Below are positions 1-6,752 of a stretch of DNA of 64,000 bases, piece after piece. Source of the DNA: Candidatus Palauibacter rhopaloidicola. Its GTDB lineage: Bacteria; Gemmatimonadota; Gemmatimonadetes; Palauibacterales; Palauibacteraceae. The position numbers and the translations under genes are program-made. The number at the start of each line of letters is the position of its first letter. Within the stretch, counting starts at the first letter, position 1. The notes under the pieces were generated by a model. The model ran no database searches and was not told the origin of the DNA. It saw only the letters and a list, made by a program, of their open reading frames with translations. Location: NCBI GenBank assembly GCA_026914155.1, contig JAPPGH010000029.1:40395-104394 (forward strand). Direction: 5' to 3'.

Positions 1-193
1 ACGATCGGGCGAGCGCCTGCGCGTCGCCAAACGCCGACAGCCGGGAGTGCTTCAGCTCCTCCGCAGCGCTTCGCATCCCTTCCAGTATGGACGAGCAGTC
101 GAGCGCCTGCTGCGTCCGGCGAATGCTCTCCATGGCGGTGCTCGCAGCCTCCATCTGACGAAGGAGCCCGTTGGTGTCGTGGAAGCCCTTCAT
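1..193 (-). CDS. Hypothetical protein, truncated by the window edge
   Basis: The reading frame starts at an ATG at 193 and runs off the left edge; 64 codons are visible. Its start overlaps the stop of the PadR gene as ATGA, so the two are probably translationally coupled. The visible part is hydrophilic and mostly helical in composition, rich in Ala, Glu, Gln and Ser, with no membrane segment, consistent with a small cytoplasmic helical protein. PadR genes are often followed by a partner gene whose product acts with or is controlled by the regulator, but no family is recognised here. If the tRNA-Ala fragment at 845-886 is an attachment site, this gene lies inside the integrated element. Confidence 0.55.
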   Translation of the reverse strand, partial: MKGFHDTNGLLRQMEAASTAMESIRRTQQALDCSSILEGMRSAAEELKHSRLSAFGDAQALARS

Positions 194-483
194 ACCGTGC
201 TCCAATTGAGGGCGAGCGATCGCATCCGCTCCCAAAGGCTAAGCACGCGCTTGCCGTGGCCGGTGGCCTGATAGACTCTCCGCGCGACTCCGCCTTCGGG
301 TGCGTCTTCCAGTTTGGACTCGACGTAGCCCTTCTCCGCCATCCTACCCAGAGTCACGTAGACCGTGCCGCGCTTCAATTCATCGCTCGCACGGATCATC
401 TCTAGGCCATACATGCGGCCCTGGTTCACGAGGAGGTCGAGGATGACCGCTTCCTTCTTCGACAACTTCGGAATCTCGTCCAT
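190..483 (-). CDS. PadR-family winged-helix transcriptional regulator
   Basis: This is a small DNA-binding repressor of about 97 residues, the size of the minimal PadR (PF03551) domain. The N-terminal half carries the winged helix, with the stretch around YGLEMIRASDELKRGTVYVT matching the PadR recognition-helix region. The segment EKGYVES and a later RRVYQAT strand fit the wing. PadR proteins usually respond to small molecules or stress and repress their own operon. An upstream ATG at 489 abuts the -10 box and could not be on the transcript, so the ATG at 483 is preferred. A dyad over the promoter suggests autoregulation. The gene is coupled to the truncated gene downstream by ATGA. Confidence 0.85.
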   Translation of the reverse strand: MDEIPKLSKKEAVILDLLVNQGRMYGLEMIRASDELKRGTVYVTLGRMAEKGYVESKLEDAPEGGVARRVYQATGHGKRVLSLWERMRSLALNWSTV

Positions 484-489
484 GAACAT

Positions 490-518
490 ATCTTATGTCG
501 TGTAAGACTTGCCGACAA
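490..518 (-). promoter_or_regulatory. PadR promoter with overlapping dyad (probable autoregulatory operator)
   Basis: Read on the minus strand there is TTGTCG (518-513), a 17-bp spacer, then TAAGAT (495-490). A start point about 7 bp downstream falls on the ATG at 483, so the transcript would be leaderless; no Shine-Dalgarno sequence precedes that ATG. An inverted repeat TCTTA-N7-TAAGA (491-507) overlaps the -10 box and is a good candidate PadR operator. Confidence 0.5.
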
Positions 519-844
519 GATCCTCGTCGGGATAGGTGGAAATGACCCTCTCCACCGACCAGCAACGCGCCTGAATGGCTGCGAAGCTGGGACTGCGAGA
601 CAGTGGCTGGATAGGGTGGATTCGAACATCAAGAACCGCAGACGGGAAGCTACATGGGAATGGACGAGTTCGGGACCGGTTTCTGGACGAAGAGTAATCT
701 CGGACTCCCGCCATTCGACGGCGTTTTCCCGCTGTTTCAGTAAGGCGGACTCCGATTTGGCCTTGTCGGCAAGAACGGCAGATCGTGCAGTCCCAGTTGA
801 CTTTAGGTGGTTTCTTGCCGTGAATCAGAACCCTTGATCGACGT
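519..844. other. Stretch with no supported gene, left of the tRNA fragment
   Basis: About 325 bp of visibly lower GC than the rest of the window. Short open frames on both strands lack a Shine-Dalgarno sequence and resemble no protein family. It may be non-coding or decayed DNA at the end of an integrated element. No integrase, terminator or RNA gene was recognised. Confidence 0.5.
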
Positions 845-886
845 TTTGCAAGCAGGAGGTCGTCGGTTCGAATCCGATCGGCTCCA
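845..886 (+). other. 3' fragment of a tRNA-Ala(TGC) gene; probable attachment-site remnant
   Basis: The 42 bp match the 3' part of tRNA-Ala exactly in layout: anticodon loop TTTGCAA (845-851, anticodon TGC 847-849), 3' anticodon stem GCAGG, variable loop AGGTC, T-arm GTCGG-TTCGAAT-CCGAT (862-878), 3' acceptor strand CGGCTCC (879-885) and discriminator A (886). The acceptor keeps T at the position of U70, the G3-U70 alanine identity element. Sequence before 845 does not match: the 5' anticodon stem, D-arm and 5' acceptor are absent, so no functional tRNA can form. Breaks in the anticodon loop are typical of tyrosine-recombinase integration into tRNA genes, where the outer end of the element is marked by such a 3' copy. 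Confidence 0.75.
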
Positions 887-934
887 TCCCCTCAACAGCC
901 CCACCGCCGGGAGGCGGTCGGATCGTTCAATCGC

Positions 935-2098
935 TCAGCGGGCCTCGATGAAGAGGTCGGCGATCTCGTAGATCGCGTCTCCGAACACGAGTGCGCCGCC
1001 CTGCGGATAGCCGATGTCGGCGATGTTCGCGGCGACGGCGACGGCCACGCCGTCGTCCGGGTAGATGATGAGCAGCGCGTTGCCGCCGATCGCGCCGCCC
1101 GCGTGCCCAACGGCGTGGCGCCCGCCCCCTCTCGAGGGCGGAAAGAGGCGCCAGCCGATCCCGACCCCGATCTCCTCGCCGGAGGCAGTGCGCTGGGATG
1201 TCCATACGAGGTCCAGCGTCTCCTGGCTGAAGAGTCCCGGCTCGAGGTGCGCGTGGGCGAAGCGCAGCAGGTCCTCCGTCGTGGAGAGGAAGCCGCCCCC
1301 GGCCCACTTGTGGGAATTGTCGATGTAGCGGGCGTTGATGAGGCGGCCGTCCGGCGTGCGGTCGTAGGGGCGCGCGCGGTTCACGATCAGGCTGTCGGTG
1401 TGGTCTCCGCCCGTGTGGAGCATCCCGAGCGGCCCGAACACCTCCTCGCCCAGATACTGCAGGAACCCGCGTCCCGAAGCCGCCGCGATCACGGCGCTCA
1501 TGAGGTTGAATCCGTAGCTCGAATAGGACCATTCGGTCCCGGGCGTCGCGACGAGCGGGTCGTCCCGGAAGAGGTCGAGCGCCTCGAACACCGTCTCGTA
1601 GCGCTGCGTGAAGTAGTACTCCGCTTCGATGTCCAGGTAGTGCCGGATTCCCGCGAGATGTCCGGCCAGGAGCCGCGTCGTGATCTCCCCCTCGGGCTTG
1701 CGGGGGAAGGAGGGGACGTACGCCTGCACCGGCGCGTCGAGGTCGAGTTCGCCCCGCTGGTGAAGGAGCGCGGCGCCGGCCGCGGTCAGGATCTTGGAGA
1801 CGCTCCCGATCCGGTAGCGGGTGAGCGGCGTGGCCGGGCTTCGAAGCTCGATGTCCGCGTACCCCATCCCCTCCGACCACACGACGCGCCGATCCACAGA
1901 AACCGAGATGGAGAGGCCGGGGATGGACATCGCCCGCCGCAGCGAGTCGAGCTTCCCTCGCGAGGTCGCAATGACGTCGGCCCACTGCCCCTGGTCCGTC
2001 CGGGCCAGTGGCAACGCCTGAGCCGCGACGTCGGCCACGGTCGCGTGGGCCAGCACAGCGACCGCGCCGACCGCCAGCCCTCCGTACCGTCCTCTCAA
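935..2098 (-). CDS. Exported serine hydrolase, beta-lactamase/LACTB-like (PF00144)
   Basis: This 387-residue enzyme has a hydrophobic N-terminal signal (about 1-27, ending VAAQA), so it is probably periplasmic. The catalytic pattern of the class C beta-lactamase/DD-peptidase fold is visible. S99-V-S-K102 is the SxxK nucleophile motif. YSS around 192-194 sits at the YxN position with Ser instead of Asn. H332-A-G334 is the third-strand motif. The GHLAGIRHY segment (146-154) resembles the LACTB group more than resistance enzymes, so an esterase or peptidase role is likelier than antibiotic hydrolysis. It is the last gene of a minus-strand run following two beta-propeller genes, with a 40-bp gap. 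The substrate is unknown. Confidence 0.85.
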   Translation of the reverse strand: MRGRYGGLAVGAVAVLAHATVADVAAQALPLARTDQGQWADVIATSRGKLDSLRRAMSIPGLSISVSVDRRVVWSEGMGYADIELRSPATPLTRYRIGSVSKILTAAGAALLHQRGELDLDAPVQAYVPSFPRKPEGEITTRLLAGHLAGIRHYLDIEAEYYFTQRYETVFEALDLFRDDPLVATPGTEWSYSSYGFNLMSAVIAAASGRGFLQYLGEEVFGPLGMLHTGGDHTDSLIVNRARPYDRTPDGRLINARYIDNSHKWAGGGFLSTTEDLLRFAHAHLEPGLFSQETLDLVWTSQRTASGEEIGVGIGWRLFPPSRGGGRHAVGHAGGAIGGNALLIIYPDDGVAVAVAANIADIGYPQGGALVFGDAIYEIADLFIEAR

Positions 2099-2138
2099 GG
2101 TGCTTCCCTACGATCCGATATGAGTGCCGCCGGTGACC

Positions 2139-3383
2139 TCAGTTCACGTCCGGCGGCAGACGCTTCACGACCACGCTCTGCACGTCGAGTTCGTCTCGTT
2201 CGATGAAGGCGACCAGGCCCCCGGGGCCGAACGCGTCGGGGAGCGGGGGTGCATCGGTGCGGTAGCTGCCGACGTAGCCGCCATCGACTGTCAGGACGTC
2301 GATCGGTCCATCGTCGAGCGGCGCGTCACCGCGGCGCTGCACCCAGATCCTCCCGTTCCAGGTCGTTCGGAGTCCTCGGACCAGGGGAACCTCGTCAAAG
2401 AACTTCAATGTCTCGATCCGCTCCCGCACACGATCGCTGCCACCGCCCCCCGTGACGGTTATGCCGCCGGCACCGCGGATGACGGACCCCCGTCCTGCTT
2501 CCCGCAGACGGCGATCCCTTTCTGCCCGTTCCATTCTCTCGGTGACCGGCTCGGGCGAGAACGGCCGGGTCAGAATCCGCGAGACGCCGGTCTCACTGCT
2601 TGCGATCTTGATGGCGTAGTCGGAGGAGTCCGAATACGCCAACCACCCGTCGGGAAGCACGTCCACCTCGAGTTCCGGTTCGAAAGCCAGACGCCTGTTT
2701 TCCTCCCCGCGTGGCGGTTCCCATGCCTCCGCGATCGTCTCCCGCTCCACCTCCTCGCCCGCAAAGCTCCATCGCTCGACCCGGCGTGCCGGCGGTCCAA
2801 CGTTCTCGGGCAAGCCCCCCAAGAAAAAGACACCGGCGAGCTGCGAGCCTACAACAACGGACTCGGCATTATGCTCGGGGAACATCCACGGGACGCGGTG
2901 CCCCCTCTCACTGTCCGTGCGGACCTGACGCTCATACTCACCGTGCGTGTCAAAGACCTGATACGCTTGATGTCCAAGGTTGGCTATCACGACCCGACCA
3001 TCGGACATGACCGCCATCGCCGTGGGAGTCCTGAACTCGCCCGGCCCCTCCCCGAGGCGGCCGAACTGGCGGAGCAACTCTCCGCCGGGCGCCACAACGA
3101 CGACCCGACCGGCGAGGGAATCGAGTACGTAGAGATTCCCGGCTGTGTCGAATGCGACCTGGCGGACATGGCCGAACTCCTGCCACGCCTCGCCGACTGC
3201 GGACCCGACGCGGTAGACGTCCTCGAAGTCGGGGTCCAGCCAGCGGTCTTCCCCGGGAAGTTCGATGACCTCCTGGGCACCGGCCCGCTCCGCCGCCGAT
3301 AGCGCGCTGATCGCAGCGACGCACGCGCCGAACGCCCGGGTTCCAAGTCGACTTCTCGCAATCCTCATGGCTCTCGTCCACAT
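2139..3383 (-). CDS. Exported 6-bladed beta-propeller protein (second of a tandem pair)
   Basis: A signal-peptide-bearing protein of about 414 residues, close paralogue of the gene directly upstream. Both share an N-terminal region ([11 protein letters not shown], then VYRVG), the propeller motif GNLYVLD followed by [11 protein letters not shown], and the C-terminal segment [13 protein letters not shown]. These match the bacterial 6-bladed beta-propeller family (PF17170-like, NHL-related), a binding scaffold rather than an enzyme. The chosen ATG at 3383 shares a base with the upstream stop (TGATG), indicating coupling; an internal ATG at 3368 is an alternative. A longer open frame upstream overlaps the paralogue and is not real. 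The ligand is unknown. Confidence 0.85.
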   Translation of the reverse strand: MWTRAMRIARSRLGTRAFGACVAAISALSAAERAGAQEVIELPGEDRWLDPDFEDVYRVGSAVGEAWQEFGHVRQVAFDTAGNLYVLDSLAGRVVVVAPGGELLRQFGRLGEGPGEFRTPTAMAVMSDGRVVIANLGHQAYQVFDTHGEYERQVRTDSERGHRVPWMFPEHNAESVVVGSQLAGVFFLGGLPENVGPPARRVERWSFAGEEVERETIAEAWEPPRGEENRRLAFEPELEVDVLPDGWLAYSDSSDYAIKIASSETGVSRILTRPFSPEPVTERMERAERDRRLREAGRGSVIRGAGGITVTGGGGSDRVRERIETLKFFDEVPLVRGLRTTWNGRIWVQRRGDAPLDDGPIDVLTVDGGYVGSYRTDAPPLPDAFGPGGLVAFIERDELDVQSVVVKRLPPDVN

Positions 3384-4672
3384 CAGTTGACCGTACGCGG
3401 CAGACGCTTCACGACTACGGTCTGCACGTCCAGTTCGTCGCGTTCGATGAAGGCGGCCAGCCCTTCCGGGCCGAACGCGTCGGGGAGCGGCGTGGCTCCG
3501 GTGCGGTAGCTGCCGAGGTAGCGGCCATCCGCGGCAAGGATATCGATGGGGCCGTCGCTTACGGGCTCGTCGCCCCGCCGCAGGACCCAGATGCGGCCGT
3601 TCCAACTCGTGCGCAGGTCTCGCACGATGGGAACCTCTTCGGCGAACTCCAGCGTTTCGATCTGCTCGCGCGCCCGGGCCCCGCCGCGGGTCCCGGATAC
3701 CACCAGTCCGTCAGCGGATCGGGAGACCGAACCCTCGGAACGATCTTCGATATCCCTCAACCTGCGGTCCTTCTCCGCCTGCATCACGCGTTCCGTAACG
3801 GGCTCGGGCGAGAAGGGCCGGGTGAGTATCGTACTGATCCGGCCGCCATCCCGTTCCGCGATCTTTACCGCGTACGCGGAGGAGTCCGAGAACGCGATGC
3901 GTCCGCCGGGGAGCACGCCCGCGAAGAGCTCCGGCTCAAATCCTCTCCGGGGGCCACGGCTCATGATTTTCTGCCGCCCTCCGGGGAGGACGTGCTCCCT
4001 CAGCTTGGTCCAGGCGGGGCCCCAGACGTCGGCTGCGGGCTCCACCGCCGCCTCATCCCCACTGAGGGAGATCCGTTCGATCGTACGTGGGTCGGGGAAG
4101 GCGATCGTGGTTTCGCCCGGCACGGCCTGAAACGCAGAGCCAAGCACTATCGCACCCCGAATGAGAGATTCTCCACCAACCTCGGCGTCCATCTTCCGGA
4201 TCCACGTGACGCGGCCCATTCGTACCATGCGTTCGAGGTCCCCGGTGGGAGCGAAGATGTGGTAGGCGCGATGCCCCATGTCCGCGACGACGACCCTGCC
4301 GTCGCGCATGACCACCATGTCCAGGGCCGACTGGAATTCACCCGGCCCCTCGCCTCTGCGGCCGAATTCGCGAACGAAGTCGCCCTGCGGGTTCACGACG
4401 ACGACCCGCGCAGCCATGCGATCGAACACGTGCAGGTTCCCGGCCTCGTCGAACCCCACGCGGCCGATCGTGCCGAACTCCTGCCACGCCTCGCCGATCG
4501 CGGCCCCGACGCGGTAGACCTCCACGAAGTCGGCCTCAAGCCAGCGGTCCTCGCCCGGAAGCTCCATGACTTCCTGAGCGAGTCCCCCGGTCGCGGCCGC
4601 GAGTGTCCCCAACGCGGTCAGCAACGTGGCAGCGATTCGGATCGGCCTCTCTTTTCCGAGCATGTCGGTCAC
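3383..4672 (-). CDS. Exported 6-bladed beta-propeller protein (first of a tandem pair)
   Basis: This 429-residue protein has a signal peptide of about 33 residues ending GGLAQ, then [11 protein letters not shown] and repeated NHL-like propeller blades, for example GNLHVFD followed by [11 protein letters not shown]. It lacks catalytic motifs; family members are secreted or periplasmic binding scaffolds. It differs from the downstream copy mainly by an insert near residues 150-230 that includes an Arg-rich stretch. It lies 10 bp below the SRPBCC gene and shares a TGATG junction with the next copy, so the run is probably one transcript. A third, more distant paralogue is at 39088-40377. The tandem arrangement indicates local duplication followed by divergence. 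Confidence 0.85.
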   Translation of the reverse strand: MTDMLGKERPIRIAATLLTALGTLAAATGGLAQEVMELPGEDRWLEADFVEVYRVGAAIGEAWQEFGTIGRVGFDEAGNLHVFDRMAARVVVVNPQGDFVREFGRRGEGPGEFQSALDMVVMRDGRVVVADMGHRAYHIFAPTGDLERMVRMGRVTWIRKMDAEVGGESLIRGAIVLGSAFQAVPGETTIAFPDPRTIERISLSGDEAAVEPAADVWGPAWTKLREHVLPGGRQKIMSRGPRRGFEPELFAGVLPGGRIAFSDSSAYAVKIAERDGGRISTILTRPFSPEPVTERVMQAEKDRRLRDIEDRSEGSVSRSADGLVVSGTRGGARAREQIETLEFAEEVPIVRDLRTSWNGRIWVLRRGDEPVSDGPIDILAADGRYLGSYRTGATPLPDAFGPEGLAAFIERDELDVQTVVVKRLPRTVN

Positions 4673-4682
4673 CTTCTCGCTG

Positions 4683-5129
4683 CTATCCCGCCGTCTCGGC
4701 GTACGCCTTCACGGCATCGAGGTCGGCTTCAATCGCCTTGGCGATCACTCTCTTCATGAGCGGCGTGGCGAGTCTGGCCAGGAGCTTGTGAGGCCGCGCC
4801 TCCATCACCATGACCAGCCGCGTCCCGCGGCCCTCCGGGTCCGGCTCGACGGTGAAGATCGTGTCCCAGACCGTGCCGCCCGCGTCGGACACGAAGCGAA
4901 CCCGCTCGTCCTGGACGTACTCGGTCACCTCCAGCTCCGTGGTCGCCCTTCTGCTCCCCATGAGCCGTGTCTCCCGGAAGCGGGCGCCGACGCCTGTCCT
5001 TGTCTCCGACAGGAACTCCACGTGCTCGATGTGCGGCACGGCCTTCGAAAAGTTGGAGATGTCGGCGACGGTCGAAAAAACCGTTCCGACCGGGGCGTCG
5101 ATGGTCCGGCTGAGTTCGGTGCGCGTCAT
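4683..5129 (-). CDS. SRPBCC (START-like) family protein
   Basis: A 148-residue cytoplasmic protein with the polyketide-cyclase/START helix-grip fold. It opens with the characteristic strand [20 protein letters not shown] and has a later [11 protein letters not shown] strand. A long C-terminal helix (about 112-145) should close the hydrophobic cavity. Such proteins bind lipids, quinones or other hydrophobic molecules, and some act as chaperones or cyclases; no active-site residues identify a reaction. It is the first gene of the minus-strand run that continues into the two beta-propeller genes. The ATG at 5129 gives a full-length domain with no extension. Confidence 0.8.
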   Translation of the reverse strand: MTRTELSRTIDAPVGTVFSTVADISNFSKAVPHIEHVEFLSETRTGVGARFRETRLMGSRRATTELEVTEYVQDERVRFVSDAGGTVWDTIFTVEPDPEGRGTRLVMVMEARPHKLLARLATPLMKRVIAKAIEADLDAVKAYAETAG

Positions 5130-5260
5130 GGCGGGAGGCTTTCCGGTCGATGGCCTGTCGGGTCGATGGGGGATTCCCCGGCTTGTTTCGTTCGGGCCGA
5201 CGTCCTAGGTATCGGCCCCGCTCATCATACCCGTCTCCCCAGCCGACGAGCCACCGTGCA

Positions 5261-5944
5261 ATGACCGCCTACTTCACGCCCGACACCTTCAGCTTCCTGA
5301 GCGAGTTGGCCGCGAACAACGACCGCGAGTGGTTTCTGGCCAACAAGTCGCGGTACGAGGCGGAGGTCAAGGAGCCGGCGCTCCGCTTCATCTCCGATTT
5401 CTCCACGCCCCTCGAGGAGATCAGTCCCCACTTTCGCGCCGACCCGAGGGCGAACGGCGGCTCGCTCTTCCGTATCTACCGCGACACGCGTTTCTCCCGG
5501 GACAAGAGTCCGTACAAGACCCACACCGGCATCCAGTTCCGGCACGAGGCGGGCAAGGACGCCCACGCTCCCGGCTTCTACCTTCACATCCAGCCCGGGC
5601 ACTGCTTCACGGGTTGCGGCTCCTGGCGCCCCGGCGGGCCGGCGCTCCGCAAGATCCGCGCGTCCATCGACGAGGATCCGCAGGCCTGGAAGCGGGCCTC
5701 GCGCGACCCCGCTTTTCGCGGGACCTTCGAGCTTTCGGGCGACTCCCTCGTCCGCGCCCCGCAGGGCTTCGCCGTGGATCACCCGCTGATCGAGGACCTG
5801 CGGCGCAAGGACTTCATCGCCGTCGTGCAACTGGGCGAAGAAGACCTGATGTCGGGCGACTTCCTGGAGAGATTCACCGCCCTGTGCCGCACCGCCGCCC
5901 CGTTCCAGCGCTGGCTGTGCCGGGCGACCGGCGTGTCGTACTAG
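5261..5944 (+). CDS. DUF2461 family protein (TIGR02453)
   Basis: A 227-residue cytoplasmic protein matching the DUF2461 family. Visible hallmarks are an N-terminal FTPDTFSFLSELAANNDREWF segment, the FRIYRDTRFSRDKSPYKTH motif around residues 66-84, and GFYLHIQPG (about 103-111). The family is widespread and its function is unknown; the conserved basic motif suggests a nucleotide or nucleic-acid ligand, which is inference. The ATG at 5261 starts exactly at the family N-terminus; the longer open frame has no homologous extension. It is a single-gene unit, convergent with the PIN toxin gene. Confidence 0.85.
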   Translation: MTAYFTPDTFSFLSELAANNDREWFLANKSRYEAEVKEPALRFISDFSTPLEEISPHFRADPRANGGSLFRIYRDTRFSRDKSPYKTHTGIQFRHEAGKDAHAPGFYLHIQPGHCFTGCGSWRPGGPALRKIRASIDEDPQAWKRASRDPAFRGTFELSGDSLVRAPQGFAVDHPLIEDLRRKDFIAVVQLGEEDLMSGDFLERFTALCRTAAPFQRWLCRATGVSY

Positions 5945-6007
5945 AGGGGGTTAGCCGGGCAAGTCGCTCCCACGCCTGGATCCTGGAGCTGTTCGAGGCC
6001 GTGGGGC

Positions 6008-6427
6008 TCAATCAGACAGCCGCTTGGCAAACGCCCGCGGCGTGAGAATCGCCACCGGAAAGGCCGGGGCGAGAGCGAGCAGGTCTTCGTCGCCCGTGAC
6101 CAGCGCGTCGGCGTACCCTGCCACCGCCACCTGGAGGAAGATGCGATCGAAGGAGTCGCGGCACTCCGGGACGGGTGGCGGTTCACCGATGTCGACCGAT
6201 TCGCAGTAGGGCAGATAGTCCGCCAGCAGTTCCTCGCGCTCCGCCGCGGCGAGGCGGAACTTCGGATAGCACAGTACGCGGACCAGTTCCGATACGGTGT
6301 CGCGGCTCGCGAGCGGCAGAATCGCTCCCGACCGCCACGCGTCACGCAGCCAGGATACGGTTCCCTTCGGGAAGAGAAGCGCGGATACGAGGACGTTGGT
6401 ATCGAAAACCGTGCGGATCGGCGTCAT
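6008..6427 (-). CDS. PIN-domain toxin of a toxin-antitoxin pair (COG1569 type)
   Basis: A 139-residue PIN-fold ribonuclease, full length for the family. The acidic metal-binding residues are visible: D9 in VFDTNV, E47 in the VSELVRV helix, D94 in the DSFDRIF segment, and D113/D115 in TGDEDLL. PIN toxins cleave RNA using Mg2+ or Mn2+ and are neutralised by a partner. The start codon overlaps the stop of the upstream AbrB-like gene as ATGA, the usual antitoxin-first order. Expression is probably controlled by the antitoxin at the dyad at 6661-6685. The pair looks intact. Confidence 0.88.
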   Translation of the reverse strand: MTPIRTVFDTNVLVSALLFPKGTVSWLRDAWRSGAILPLASRDTVSELVRVLCYPKFRLAAAEREELLADYLPYCESVDIGEPPPVPECRDSFDRIFLQVAVAGYADALVTGDEDLLALAPAFPVAILTPRAFAKRLSD

Positions 6428-6648
6428 TCAGCCCGACGGGCCCACGCGACGGCGTCCGCCACGTCGGCATCGGACAACCTCAGTTCGGCCAGCTTTGCCC
6501 GCACCGCGTCGGCCCGCGTCAGCCGCACCGGCGTCAGCACGATGCGTCCATTCTCCTCGGTGACGTCGAAGTACTCCGTGTTCGGAAAACCCGAGATCAC
6601 GGCCTTGGGAAGCGTCAACTGGTTCTTGGATGTCAGCTTGGCGAGCAT
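6424..6648 (-). CDS. AbrB/SpoVT-type antitoxin
   Basis: A 74-residue protein with a swapped-hairpin AbrB DNA-binding domain at the N-terminus (LAKLTSKNQLTLPKAV, then YFDVTEENGRIVLTPV), followed by a helical C-terminal tail that would wrap the PIN toxin. An AGGAAA-type ribosome site lies about 12 bp upstream of the ATG at 6648, which supports this start over a much longer open frame reaching into the next gene. It is coupled to the toxin gene by ATGA. Antitoxins of this type usually repress their own operon, and an imperfect dyad lies just upstream. Confidence 0.85.
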   Translation of the reverse strand: MLAKLTSKNQLTLPKAVISGFPNTEYFDVTEENGRIVLTPVRLTRADAVRAKLAELRLSDADVADAVAWARRAE

Positions 6649-6660
6649 GGCACGGCCTTT

Positions 6661-6685
6661 TTCCTGTAAGTAAGAATACAAGGAA
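6661..6685 (-). promoter_or_regulatory. Imperfect dyad upstream of the antitoxin gene, candidate operator
   Basis: TTCCTGTA (6661-6668) faces TACAAGGAA (6677-6685) across 8 bp, an inverted repeat with one unpaired base. It lies 13-37 bp upstream of the antitoxin ATG in locally AT-rich sequence, where promoter and autoregulatory operator are expected for an AbrB-type antitoxin. Confidence 0.4.
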
Positions 6686-6752
6686 ACCATACGCGGGCCG
6701 GCTCCACCGTTCAAGCCGCTGTCTTGCTCCGACTCGGGCGCGCCGGCAGCTG

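Noticed and set aside
493-837. Small open frames on both strands between the PadR gene and the tRNA fragment
   Set aside because: They have no ribosome site, atypical composition and no recognisable domain.
845-886. Functional tRNA-Ala gene
   Set aside because: The 5' acceptor strand, D-arm and 5' anticodon stem are absent upstream; only positions from the anticodon loop onward are present.
935-2098. Antibiotic-resistance beta-lactamase
   Set aside because: The YxN motif has Ser at the third position and the sequence around GIRHY resembles LACTB-type peptidases, so a resistance role is not supported.
2139-3605. N-terminal extension of the second beta-propeller protein to 3605
   Set aside because: The extra residues overlap the paralogue's end, and the signal peptide begins at the ATG near 3383 or 3368.
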